Below are positions 48,792-58,061 of a stretch of 64,000 nt of DNA, piece after piece. The position numbers and the translations under genes are program-made. The notes below the pieces were generated by a model. That model made no database searches. It was not told where the DNA came from and worked only from the letters and a program-made list of their open reading frames with translations. The stretch comes from Elgaria multicarinata webbii (Eukaryota; Chordata; Lepidosauria; Squamata; Anguidae): NCBI RefSeq assembly GCF_023053635.1, contig NC_086171.1, positions 16,572,006 through 16,636,005 on the forward strand, given 5' to 3'. Each line of letters starts with the position of its first letter. The stretch's first letter is position 1.

Positions 48792-49839
48792 TAGGATGAC
48801 CATATGACCGGATTTGCCTGGATTTGCCCAGATTTTTAATAGCAGATCCGGGATGGAGAGGGGAAATCCGGATTTTTTTCAAAGAGCAGCTCTTATGGGA
48901 ATTAACAAAAATGCTTATAACTCTGTCATTTTTTAAGATAAAGACATGAAACTTTGCACAATGGTAGCTCTTAGGAAGGGATTTAGTCATACCAAATTTG
49001 AAACAGATCCGTTCATCCATTGATTTTTTAGGATTTTTTTTAAAAGTTGAGGTTTTTAAATTATTATTTTTTAAATTGTCATTTTTAAAGATAAAGAGAT
49101 GAAACTTTGCACCATGAAAGGATTTAGGTAGAGCTTTAGCCACACCAAATTTGAAACAGATCCGTTCATCCATTGATTTTTTAGGAATTTTTTAAAAATT
49201 GAGGTTTTAAAAATATTGTTTTTAAAATCATCATTTTTAAAGATAAAGAGATGAAACTTTGTACCATGATAGGAATTAGGTAGAGCTTTAGCCACACCAA
49301 ATTTGAAACAGATCTGTTCATCCATTGATTTTTTAGGAATTTTTTTTAAAATTAGGTTTTAAAATTATTATTTTTAAACTGTCATTTTTAAAGATAAAGA
49401 GATGAAAGTTGGCACCATGAAAGCTTTTAGGTAGAGCTTTAGCTGTACCAAATTTGAAACAGATCTGGGGGCAGTAGCAAACCCTGTTAACAACAACAAC
49501 AGCTTGCAATGAGTGAAGATACAGTCAGAAAAGATATTTGAGGGAAGGGGAGAATGTAACACACAGAGTATAGCAAAAGCTTCAAAGTACAGCAAAACCT
49601 ACCAAAGTAGGAGTGATTGAAGTTAATTTCAGATACATTGAATCTCTCACTTGTTCTTTATTTCAGTGATTTTAACATTAAGATGTTATGTAGACCAGAT
49701 TTGTCTTAAATGTGTGCTGTAAAATCAGACATGTGACCAAGGCTATGTTCGGGTGGGCACGCCCCCTTGGTACTGGACTCACCCCCTAGGGGGCAACCAT
49801 GTTGTCCTCCTTTTTGGTTTCCAAAATATGGTCACCCTA
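48792..49839. mobile_element. hAT-like non-autonomous element (TAGGATGACCA), 1.05 kb
   Basis: Starts TAGGATGACCATATGACCGG and ends ATATGGTCACCCTA, with a perfect 8-bp duplication CCCTCACC at 48784-48791 and 49840-49847. The outer bases match the elements at 8784 and 44381. The interior is different and holds a 152-bp tandem repeat. No transposase. Confidence 0.9.
48927..49473. repeat. Tandem repeat, period about 152 bp, 3.6 units
   Basis: Units begin at 48927, 49080, 49232 and 49383. Each contains 'aaagataaagagatgaaac' (or a close form), 'gtagagctttagc', 'aaatttgaaacagatc' and 'cattgattttttagga'. The short minus-strand frames repeated here (for example DERICFKFG) are translations of the unit. 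Confidence 0.95.
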
Positions 49840-50140
49840 CCCTCACCCCCCCCCCCTCAAAATTTACTGGGTTTTGATTAGGGCTGTGCACAGCTCCCCG
49901 TGATTCGATTTGGAGGCCAATTCAGGGCTTCCAAACTGGCCCCAATTTGATTTGGGGTGCCTCGGTCTTCGATCACCATATTTTGGATTTGTATCTGAAT
50001 CTGAAGCAGGGCTGGCTGCTGGGGTTTCCTGGGAAGGCTGGGTATGAGGCCCACCGGGAGTCAATTTCAATCCCCCTCCCAGCTGCTTCCACCTGATCCT
50101 TTCCAGCCACTACCCACTTGCTCGTCTGCCCACCCGCCGA

Positions 50141-50543
50141 CCCATGGGACTTACCTAAGGTCTCCACCCAGCCACCTCTCTGGACTGCTGTTGATTTAGT
50201 ATTGTAAACTACGAAGGCTGGAGAGGAGGCCAGGCTCACTGTCATGCATGGAGGCCTCAGGTAAGTCCCATGGGCAGGTGGGGATCAGTGGCTGGGAGAG
50301 GAGGGGGTGAGTGAGTTTTATTGGAGGCCTATGCATATGCCGATGCCGCAGGACTTACCTGGGGCCTCCATGTGTGCTGGTGAGCCACCCAGCCTCCTCT
50401 CTGGACTGCCTTGGATTTAGTGTTGTAAAATACTGCAGCTGGAAATTCCAGTTGCCGTAGTTTACAACACCAAATCTACAGCAGTCCAGAGAGGAGGCTG
50501 GGTGGCTCACCAGCACACATGGAGGCCCCAGATAAGTCCTGCG
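50141..50543. repeat. Two adjacent long inverted repeats
   Basis: Hairpin 1: 'cccatgggacttacct' (50141) pairs with 'aggtaagtcccatggg' (50259). Hairpin 2: about 97-base arms, 50347-50443 against 50446-50543, with few mismatches and almost no loop. Both share a core 'ctctctggactgc' and a 'gttgtaaa' centre, so one is a variant of the other. Confidence 0.88.
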
Positions 50544-50699
50544 GGTGGGCAAGCGGGCAGGGGCCGAATTGCCCCATAGTGATTTGGCTGCTTCAGTCCA
50601 AGGAGGCTCAATCTGGTCCTGAACTGGATTTGGACTGAGATGGGCCAAATTGGTCCACTTCCACTCAGCTTCTTGCTTTGGGATCAAGGCAGGGTACAA

Positions 50700-51745
50700 C
50701 ACAAATGCAAACACCATAAAATAATATAACTAATTAAAACATTTAAAACTAATACTGTTTTTCTTCGATTGTAAGACGCCATCGATTGTAAGACACACAC
50801 TAATTTCAGTACCACCAACAGAAAAAAAAAACCTAAGACACACCCGCGATTCTAAGACGCATCCCATTTTTAGAGATGTTTATATGGGGAAAAAGTGTGT
50901 CTTAGAATCGAAGAAATAGGGTACATTATTAAAAGCAGCACATTATTAAAAAGGCATCTTAAAATTCAACTGGGTAGGCCTGCCAGAAGAGATCAGTCTA
51001 TGGCTTTCTTAAATTCTGGAAGACTGTTAAGTGATGAATCTCTCCCGGCAAGCCATTCCACAAACTGGGACCGGCAGAAGAAAAGGTCCTCTGGGTAATA
51101 GTTGTCAGCCTTGTTTTTGTTGGCTGGAGTAAATTCTTCCCAGAGGACCTGAGTGTGCGGGGTGGATTGTAGGGGAGAAGGCGATCCCGCAGGTAGCCTC
51201 GACCCAAACTATGTAGGGCTTTAAAAGTGATAACTAACACTTCGTACTTCACCCGGAAACTAATTGGCAGCCAGTGAAGAGATTTTAAAACTGGTGTAAT
51301 GTGGTCACCCCTAGGTGTACCAACCTGGCTGCCATATTTTGAACTAGTTGAAGTTTCTGGACTAGGCACAAAGGTAGCCCTATGTAGAGCGCATTGCAGA
51401 AGTCGAGCCTTGAAGTTACCAGTGCGTGCACTACCGTCTTTAGGTCTTCCAAGTCTAGGAAGGGGCGCAGCTGGCGTATCAGCCGAAGCTGATAGTAGGC
51501 ACTCCTGGCCGTAGCATCTATCTGGGCTGTCATTTGGAGCGACGGATCCAGAAGAAACCCCAAGCTGTGAACACAGTCTTTCAGGGGTAGTGTAACCCCA
51601 TCCAGAACCAGTTGACACACCTCCAAACCCAAGTTGTGGCCTTTGACAGCAAGCACCTCCATCTTGTCTGGATTCAGCTTCAGTTTGTTTATCCTCATCC
51701 AGCCCATTACTGCCTCTAAGTATTCATTCAGAGGAGACAAACTAG
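50700..51745 (-). mobile_element. L2/CR1-group LINE ORF2 C-terminal part
   Basis: Minus-strand frames show NKLKLNPDKMEVLAV, CVHSLGFLLDPSLQM, VVHALVTSRLDFCNALY and GLPLCLVQKLQLVQNMAARL (51740-51290). Then come HITPVLKSLHWLPISFRVKY, GYLRDRLLPYNPPRTLRSSG and SAGPSLWNGLPGEI (51290-51010), followed by a 3' UTR. One frame change lies near 51290. This is the reverse-transcriptase thumb and C-terminus; the 5' part is missing. Confidence 0.9.
50755..50921. mobile_element. Mariner-type MITE, 167 bp, copy 1
   Basis: Ends CTGTTTTTCTTCGATTGTAA and TTAGAATCGAAGAAATAGG, flanked by TA on both sides. Nearly the same as 61920-62088. TA duplication and small size fit a Tc1/mariner-driven element. It lies in the 3' UTR of the L2 copy. 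Confidence 0.85.
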
Positions 51746-52099
51746 CATAGCCCTAGTTTTGATCTCATTTTAAATCCCATTTTATTATTTTCCTGATTTT
51801 TGCATCCCAGAGACTGTGTGTGTGTTTTTAAATGTACATGATATAGAGCTTTCTGAAGCCTCTAAAACCTACCACTTGCACTACTGTCAACTAGGGATTT
51901 TGAATGACCGAATTTCAGTGCCATTAAATACAATGAATACATTATTGTTGTGAATGGAGGAAGTGGTCTTCTTCAACATTTTTCTTTTGAAATCTTGATG
52001 TTGCTGCAAGACTAAGATCTGTTTCTGTTGAGATTAGTACGAGAAGGGTGTGTATGGCTCCTGCTACCTTAGTAGGCACCTGATGTGGCCCTTGGGGCT

Positions 52100-52460
52100 G
52101 CAAAGGTTGTGCACCCCTGATCTATACTGATTGGCTGTCTGGGGTTTCAGTGATAATTCTTTCTCAACCCTACCTTGAGATGTTGGAGATTTGAACCTGG
52201 AGGAGAAGGCTATCAATGGCTACTAATCCAGATGGCTATCTGCTATCTCCAGTAACAGAGGCAGTATGCCTATGTTGATGGGGAACATGGATGGGAGGGT
52301 ACTGTTGCACTCATATTATGCTTGTGTGTTTCTGGTCAACAGCTGGTTGGCCACTCTGTGATCAGAGTGCTGGGCTAGATAGACCCTTGGTCTGATCCAG
52401 CAGGGCTCTGCTTAAGTTCTTATGGAACCTTCTGCATGCAAAGCATGTTCTCTGCTACTG
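52100..52460 (-). mobile_element. tRNA-derived SINE, type 2, split by CR1
   Basis: 52110-52199 ('ctgtctggggtttcagtgat', 'ttgagatgttggagatttga') and 52425-52460 ('aaccttctgcatgcaaagca') are consecutive parts of one SINE. The CR1 tail between them is a later insertion. Confidence 0.75.
52200..52424 (+). mobile_element. CR1 LINE 3' end
   Basis: 'ggaggagaaggctatcaatg' to 'gggctctgcttaagttctta', matching 33019-33312. Confidence 0.82.
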
Positions 52461-53639
52461 ATTTTGGAAGTGGTAGTATTTTCTTTTTTTTATGTGCGTC
52501 TCAACAAATAACACTGCTTCCTCATTTCTCTGAACCATGCACAGGCTTCCACAGGGAAGGGCCTAGTGAAAGAGTTTCCTTGCACAATCACCTCCACACA
52601 GCTAATTAAAAAGGCCCAAAGTAGGTGATCCGTTAAATGCATGCATGCATTAATGGCAACTAAAGTCAGCTAGCGCACATAGTCTGGCCGTTTTCTGACA
52701 GTAGAGTAAAACATTTCACTCGGGCCGGCATTTGTCAGTGAAGGTGGAGCTTGGGATCATTCAGCTCTATATCCACATTGTCAATGAACGTTCATAAAAG
52801 TTGTCACCCACTGTGAGCCTTAAGGATAATAAAGTTATGCGTTAAAATAAATGTATATTTCTCTCTGGAGGCTAATTTCCACCCTGACATATGTGGATGC
52901 AAGTTCGTGATTTACACTAATTAGATGAGAACCTGACTTTAAAAAAAAGAAAAGAGGGTTGCAGAAAAAGAAACAGCAAGTTAAAATCTTGGCCCTTCCG
53001 ATTTCAGCGGGGAATTTTGCCATTGGCTTGAAGGAAGACAACATTCCGAGCTGAATAATTATCTTCCACTAACATTCCACAGCAGCCAGCAATTGAAAAC
53101 AGTTGTCTCTTCTCTCTTTACTTTTTGGGGGTGGGGTAGGTTTGGCTGGATCATGTTAGGGAATCCTACAGTCTATTTTTAGTAGGCAGCTCTGTTGCTA
53201 TGTTGTGGTACTGTAGCACACGTGCTGTGTGACCCACAGCTGCAGAAGTGAATTATTTGCACATCCTAAATCAATTTAGATGTTTGAAGTGAATGTAGGG
53301 AGAGAAAAAAGTGCATTCAGATTTCATTTTAAACCAAGGAATCCTCTTCATCAGACATTATGCAGTTAGGAGTGAGACTGAGTATTTTTTTACCATTTAA
53401 AAGTTTGAGTTGAAATGTTTCTGACAGAGCCCCAGATCACAGCATTTGACATGATCCATGCTGAATTAATTATTCGTTTAGAGACAAACTAATTCCAGAG
53501 CTGCACACTTCTTTTGGAGTAAGTCCCATTGAACTCGCTGGGACTTCTTTCTGAGTAGTCACACACAGGATGGTGTTGTGAGGGAACCTCACCAAAGGGC
53601 ACTATGCCAAGGGACCCTTCAAAGCAGCCATTAATTTTT
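52461..53639 (+). promoter_or_regulatory. Candidate conserved non-coding element in the HDAC intron
   Basis: 52560-53300 has no repeat signature and holds compact motifs: 'acagctaattaaaaaggccc' (homeodomain core), repeated 'gcatgcatgcattaatgg' and 'tgaataattatcttcc'. In mammals, introns in this part of HDAC9 carry TWIST1 enhancers, which is the reason for the guess. Conservation cannot be tested here. A short interspersed motif lies at 53510-53570. Confidence 0.3.
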
Positions 53640-53735
53640 TTTTAAAATTTATTATTACATTTATATTTTATTTATTTATTTATTACATTTCTATACCGCC
53701 CAATAGCCGAAGCTCCCTGGGTGGTTCACAAGCTC
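53640..53735 (-). mobile_element. L2-like LINE 3' tail, antisense
   Basis: TTTATT units, then 'atttctataccgcccaatag' and 'gctccctgggtggttcacaa'. Confidence 0.8.
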
Positions 53736-53741
53736 TCTGGG

Positions 53742-53950
53742 TGGTTTATATCCTGTCTGTTTCCTCTTGCAAGGAACTCAAGGTGGCTCAGATGGTCCTT
53801 CTCCTCTTCATTTTTATCCTCAGCCTGTGAGGTAGGTTAGGCTGAGAGTCTGCGATTGGCCCAAAGTCACCCAATGAGCTTCATGGCCAAGTGAGGAATA
53901 GAACTCAGATCTCCTGAATCCCAGTCCAACACTCTAGTCACTACACCACA
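53742..53950 (-). mobile_element. tRNA-derived SINE, type 1, antisense
   Basis: 'ggaactcaaggtggctcaga', 'ggctgagagtctgcgattgg' and the reverse head 'ccagtccaacactctagtca' ending 'ctacaccac'. The B-box reads GGAGATCTGAGTTCTATTCC on the minus strand. Confidence 0.85.
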
Positions 53951-53989
53951 TTTGCCCTTTGTTCTAGTTGGGGGAAATGAATATACTAT

Positions 53990-54066
53990 TAGGACTGTAA
54001 ACCGCCCAGAGAGCCCTGGCTATGGGAGCAGTATATAAATGCAATAAATAAATAAATAAATAAATA
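53990..54066 (+). mobile_element. L2-like LINE 3' tail
   Basis: 'gtaaaccgcccagagagccc' followed by 'gggagcagtatataaatgca' and AAAT units. Confidence 0.82.
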
Positions 54067-54524
54067 TTTCAATAGCAGACTTAAAAGCAGCTTTCGCTAC
54101 CATCACAGGGCCGGAATTTAGCATACCTGAACAGTTGCTAGGGTCCCAGAATCTTGGCAGGGTCCAACATGGATGCCTGTCCTGCCCCCCCTTTTGAGTA
54201 TTGGTTGGTTGGAGCTGTCGTTGGAATTTCCTGTAAAGCCCGTGGATATCCCCAACATAGTATCACTCTAGGACATAGCGGGACATTTAAATGGCACTTC
54301 CAAACTCCCCAGGCATTTTAGGCAAACCCATCAGGACTCAAGGGAGTGCCCCGACATAAGAGGGGGGCCACCAAAGGAGCCAGCCCTGTACAGTCACCTG
54401 TATTATTCCAGGTACAGCAGTATTCATATGTATATCTAAATTGCTAAATGAAACCTGAAGAGCCTGAATTTTCAAGTCATATTAGTACCATAGCCTGTCA
54501 AAATGTTTAACTACTGTAAATGAC

Positions 54525-54760
54525 CCTATAACACCTAAATTTAAACTTTACTGTTTTAATTCTGTATTTTAATCCTATATCAATTTCTGCTGTGTGGTTT
54601 TATCCTGGTTGTGCTTTTTATATTGTATTTTGTATTTGGGTTTTTAGATTGTTGGATGTTTTATTATGTTCTTAATGGTTTTAATTTTTGTGAACCGCCA
54701 GAGAGCTTCAGCTTTTGGGCAGTATAAAAATGTAATAAATAAATAAAATAAATAAAATGG
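54525..54760 (+). mobile_element. L2-like LINE 3' UTR and tail
   Basis: A T-rich UTR, then 'gtgaaccgccagagagcttc' and 'gggcagtataaaaatgtaat' with AAATA units. Confidence 0.82.
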
Positions 54761-54909
54761 TTAGTTCAACAACAGTACAGTTTGCAGTTAGATGTGCAGA
54801 AGACAATCAGAAGTGACCCAGAACTGCAGGGGGTTAAGGCCTAATCCCGTTGTGTGTATGTGTGTGGGAAATCACATGCCCTAAATGGAACATTAGGAGT
54901 AGCCCTGAT

Positions 54910-55196
54910 TAGGGATGTACATTTCAGTATGTTTTGGTCAGGATTTATGCAGTTCACATGTTCTGGACCAAACATGGACTGGAATGAAATTTGGGGTTGC
55001 AGTTCATGGATTTCCAGGCTTGCAATGTGATTTATGGACACTGCCTCCCCGCCCCCCGCAAATGCATTTGACAGCACTCATATGTTTTGAAAATGTGCTT
55101 GAAAAATATGCACAAACATGCTTTAATCACTAGGAGACCAATGCATACATTTCAGACATAGGCACAATCGATCCGCATATTTGGAAAAAATGCACA

Positions 55197-55244
<48 letters not shown>

Positions 55245-55362
55245 TTTTCATGCAAACAACAACTATAAGAGTTGCAATCTGGGATGCATACAAGTTGGAA
55301 TGAGCATTGAGTTGGATTTTGGAGAACTTTGATGAAATTGAGTTTTGCTTGTACATCCCTTA
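54910..55362. mobile_element. TAGGGATGTAC-ended MITE
   Basis: Ends TAGGGATGTACATTTC and GCTTGTACATCCCTTA are inverted repeats. The interior is AT-rich and holds a (TA)n array. No clear duplication. Confidence 0.65.
55200..55241. repeat. (TA)n microsatellite
   Basis: About 21 units, inside the MITE. Confidence 0.97.
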
Positions 55363-56037
55363 CCATTCTTGAGATTGGGAAGAAAGTTGCTTCCATAGTT
55401 GGGAGAAATCTGTGTGGACCTTCTCCTAAGGTATAGCAGCTGTGTTTGAGTTATCTCAACATGCTGTTGCAAACCAGCACTTGTGACACGACACATCTTA
55501 ATTTGTTCTGCTCATGGTGCACGCTTGTGCTGAGGATGGGGTTGCCCTGAAATTATGTAATAATATCATTTGCTTTCTGTGTATACATTCTTGATCTAAA
55601 TGTCAACATTTTGGATGTAACCATATGTTGCATGTGCGTGTGTGGGAAGGGTGGGGGAGTGACAAAAGGAGAAACGATCCAGCAAAAAGGCACATGCATT
55701 TGATCAATGAGACACATGAGTGCATTTAGGTATTTTCCCATACCCCCTAACCACACATCTTCTACCGCCATTGTGGTAATCTCCAGTTGCTCATATTTTA
55801 TCTTTCACATTGGATCTTATCCATCCATTCAAGATGTTTGGCCACCGCTCTCATGTGCTGTTTGCGTAGGGTGGATTTTTCATGAATCTTAGGTCCAGAC
55901 TACACATTAGGATGGAGATATATGAATGCATCCCCATCTCTTTAAATTTCATTCAAATATCTGCCATAGGGCCGGGGCAATTCAGAATAACTGTAGAATT
56001 TCCCTCATATCATTTTCCCCAGTAGACATCCCTGTGG
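55363..56037. other. No gene recognised
   Basis: Unique intronic sequence; open frames are short and lack domains. Confidence 0.45.
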
Positions 56038-56438
56038 TAGGGATGTCTGTTGCTGGGCAGTCCAGTTCTTTTTTTTTACTCGGAGTTTCTGAGCAATTTG
56101 AACAAATTATGGCCAAATTTGGAAAAAAGTACATCCTACAAATTCAGATGTAATTTGCGCAAAATCAGCCATAATTTGTGCAAATTTGGCAGTAATTTGT
56201 ACGAATTGACCAGAAATTTGCACAAATTGCAAAACCTCCCCCCCCGCAAAACATTTATTTATTTAAATAAATAAATAATCCTCTGACAGTCCTGGAAAAT
56301 CCATGAACTGGCCCAATTTGCTGCAGATCAAGTCAGGCATGGCAGCAGGAATGAAATAAAGTCCAGGGGTGGGGTGGGGTGCTAGCCTAGAAAAACCCAT
56401 CAAACTCCACCCCCAAATGGATTTCCCTGACATCCCTA
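56038..56438. mobile_element. TAGGGATGTC-ended MITE
   Basis: 401 bp with ends TAGGGATGTC and GACATCCCTA. Flanks CCCTGTGG and TCCTGTAG match at 6 of 8 bases, so the insertion is older than the perfect ones. 'aatttg' and 'caaatt' blocks fill the left half. Confidence 0.7.
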
Positions 56439-56979
56439 TCCTGTAGTGCAGTTAGGTAATTTATATGATTCACATCTTTCTTTACATGGCAATGTGTATT
56501 ACTTCACTTCAAAGTGCAATAAGCCAGCCCTGCTGCATTTGGGGACCTCCTGCATATTCTACTGAATGGGGCTCCAGACAACTGCCTCAAAGTCCTGCCA
56601 TAATAGCGCCACTGGGACATCCCACACGCATGAAGCTTCTACTTCTCACCCTAGCAAAAACCTATGGGCCTGGCTCATACGTATTTTGTCTATATATATT
56701 TGCTATAGGGGCAAAGAACAGCTTCAGGGGGTATGTTCACTGGAGAAGTGGCATGGAGAAAAGGGCTACGCCCACACTAAACTCCTGATCTAGATTCTCC
56801 TCCACTCCAGATGCCTGTGATTTAAACAAAATTTAAAGAGACTGAGAGACATTCGTGTATTTTCATTGCAAGACGTAGTTTCTGGAAAGGTAAATCATTA
56901 TGTAGAATGTGTTTTAGTTTTCCTTATCATTTCCTTATCATTACTTATCGTTTCCTGTTATATTCTCTTTGTACTGAAG

Positions 56980-57113
56980 GTGTTGTGTATGACGCGCTAA
57001 TGCTGAAGCACCAGTGTATGTGTGGCAGTTACACCAACCATCCTGAGCATGCCGGAAGAATACAAAGCATCTGGTCAAGGCTGCAAGAAAGCGGGTTGCT
57101 AAATAAATGTGAG
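56980..57113 (+). CDS. HDAC9: Class IIa histone deacetylase exon (start of catalytic domain), probably HDAC9
   Basis: A 134-bp exon after 'ctctttgtactgaag' and before 'gtaatc'. The first two bases complete the Gly split with the previous exon. 44 codons follow in an open frame: [44 protein letters not shown]. This begins the deacetylase domain. His and Cys in KHQCMC and both His in HPEH correspond to the structural zinc ligands His665, Cys667, Cys669, His675 and His678 of HDAC4. GLLNKCE fits HDAC9; VVYD and CMCG look like HDAC5 (HDAC9 in mammals has IAYDP and CVCG). By my count the exon differs from human HDAC9 and HDAC5 at about eight positions each, so the paralogue rests mostly on the other exon. 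The exon ends in phase 0. The next exon (starting RxxGRKA in the family) was not found before the window ends. Confidence 0.78.
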
Positions 57114-57572
57114 GTAATCAAATCATGACCACACAAATATATTTAGGCTTAAGCGTCGCAATATGCATACTATAATCTTCTCTTCCGTCCGTAAGCACCA
57201 AGCAGATAGTATGGGAATACCCCTTGTACTTCATGAGACAAGTGTGCTATGGACTCTTTGTGCTCATATTGCTCACAAAAAGAACTGACAAAGTTATGTC
57301 TTTCCTTTTGAGACTCCATCCATGACACACTGGTTCCATGAGAACATTTCGATGCATAAATAGAGTACCCAGATCAGCAGGTTCAAACCACATTCCAACT
57401 GTTTCAGTGGAGGGTACAGTTCTGTCAGTGCAGCAGAAGAAAAGGAGGACAAACCTCCCCCCCCCCGTTGAGGGCCGCATCAGCTGTGGAATATTCTGTT
57501 GCAAGTTGCATTATGGTGGTGAGTGGGGCTAGAGCCAAAATGGGGGTGGACTTTCTGCCACCTCTCTCTCTG

Positions 57573-57889
57573 GGCTTATCTATACCAAGCAGGATATTCC
57601 ACTATGAAAGTGGAATGAAAGCTGTATATAAAAGGCAGGGGCCTCACTACTGCTTTATAGCGGAATTGAAGGGCACTGACAATGGTTGGGGCCGATAGAC
57701 ACATCTACACCAAGCAGGATATAACACTATGAAAGTAGTATGAAAGAGGTATATGGTCTGTGTCCATGGGCCCCAACAGTTACCAGTGCACTTCGATACC
57801 ACTATAAAGCAGTAGTGTGGCTCCTGCCTTTTGTATACCGCTTTCATACCACTTTCATAGTGGAATATCCTGCTTGTTGTAGATGAGCC
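57573..57889. mobile_element. Palindromic MITE (CACCAAGCAGGATAT type), copy 5
   Basis: Left end 'ggcttatctataccaagcag', right end 'gcttgttgtagatgagcc'. It contains an internal second left arm near 57702 ('acatctacaccaagcaggat'), so it is a composite like 8053 and 22425. Confidence 0.8.
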
Positions 57890-57922
57890 CCCCCCTCTCT
57901 CTGCCACCCCCTTTTCTCTCTA

Positions 57923-58061
57923 GCCATTTCTATACCTGCCTTTTTTCCAGGGATTGTCCCAAGATTATCCCTGTGCATGCAAATGACACACAGAGGATCC
58001 CGGGAGCAGGCAGGGACGATCCCTCCATTTCCCTGGGATAATCCTTAGGTGTAGAAAGGAC
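57923..58061. mobile_element. MITE, TCTACAC-ended, 5-bp TSD (copy 3)
   Basis: 139 bp, ends GCCATTTCTATACCTGCC and GGTGTAGAAAGGAC. Flanks CTCTA and CTCTG match at 4 of 5. It keeps the same order of inner arms as 589-728. Confidence 0.78.

Larger units (their letters stand above)
49879..51755. mobile_element. hAT-like element (TAGGGCTGTGCA) hosting an L2 LINE
   Basis: Starts TAGGGCTGTGCACAGC and ends GCATAGCCCTA, flanked by a perfect 8-bp duplication GTTTTGAT at 49871-49878 and 51756-51763. Inside are two hairpins (50141-50273 and 50347-50543), an L2 fragment (50700-51745) and a small mariner-type MITE. The original element is about 0.8 kb. Confidence 0.85.
47971..56979 (+). other. Intron of the class IIa HDAC gene
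   Basis: A GT...AG intron of about 9.0 kb between the two recognised exons, both phase 1. It is filled with transposon copies (48.8-51.8 and 53.6-56.4 kb). 47990-48780 and 52461-53640 are unique sequence. No further exon was seen inside it, which agrees with the two exons being adjacent in other class IIa genes. Confidence 0.7.

Noticed and set aside
48787-49325. Repeated peptides such as MDERICFKFG
   Set aside because: They come from the 152-bp tandem unit on the minus strand, not from a protein gene.
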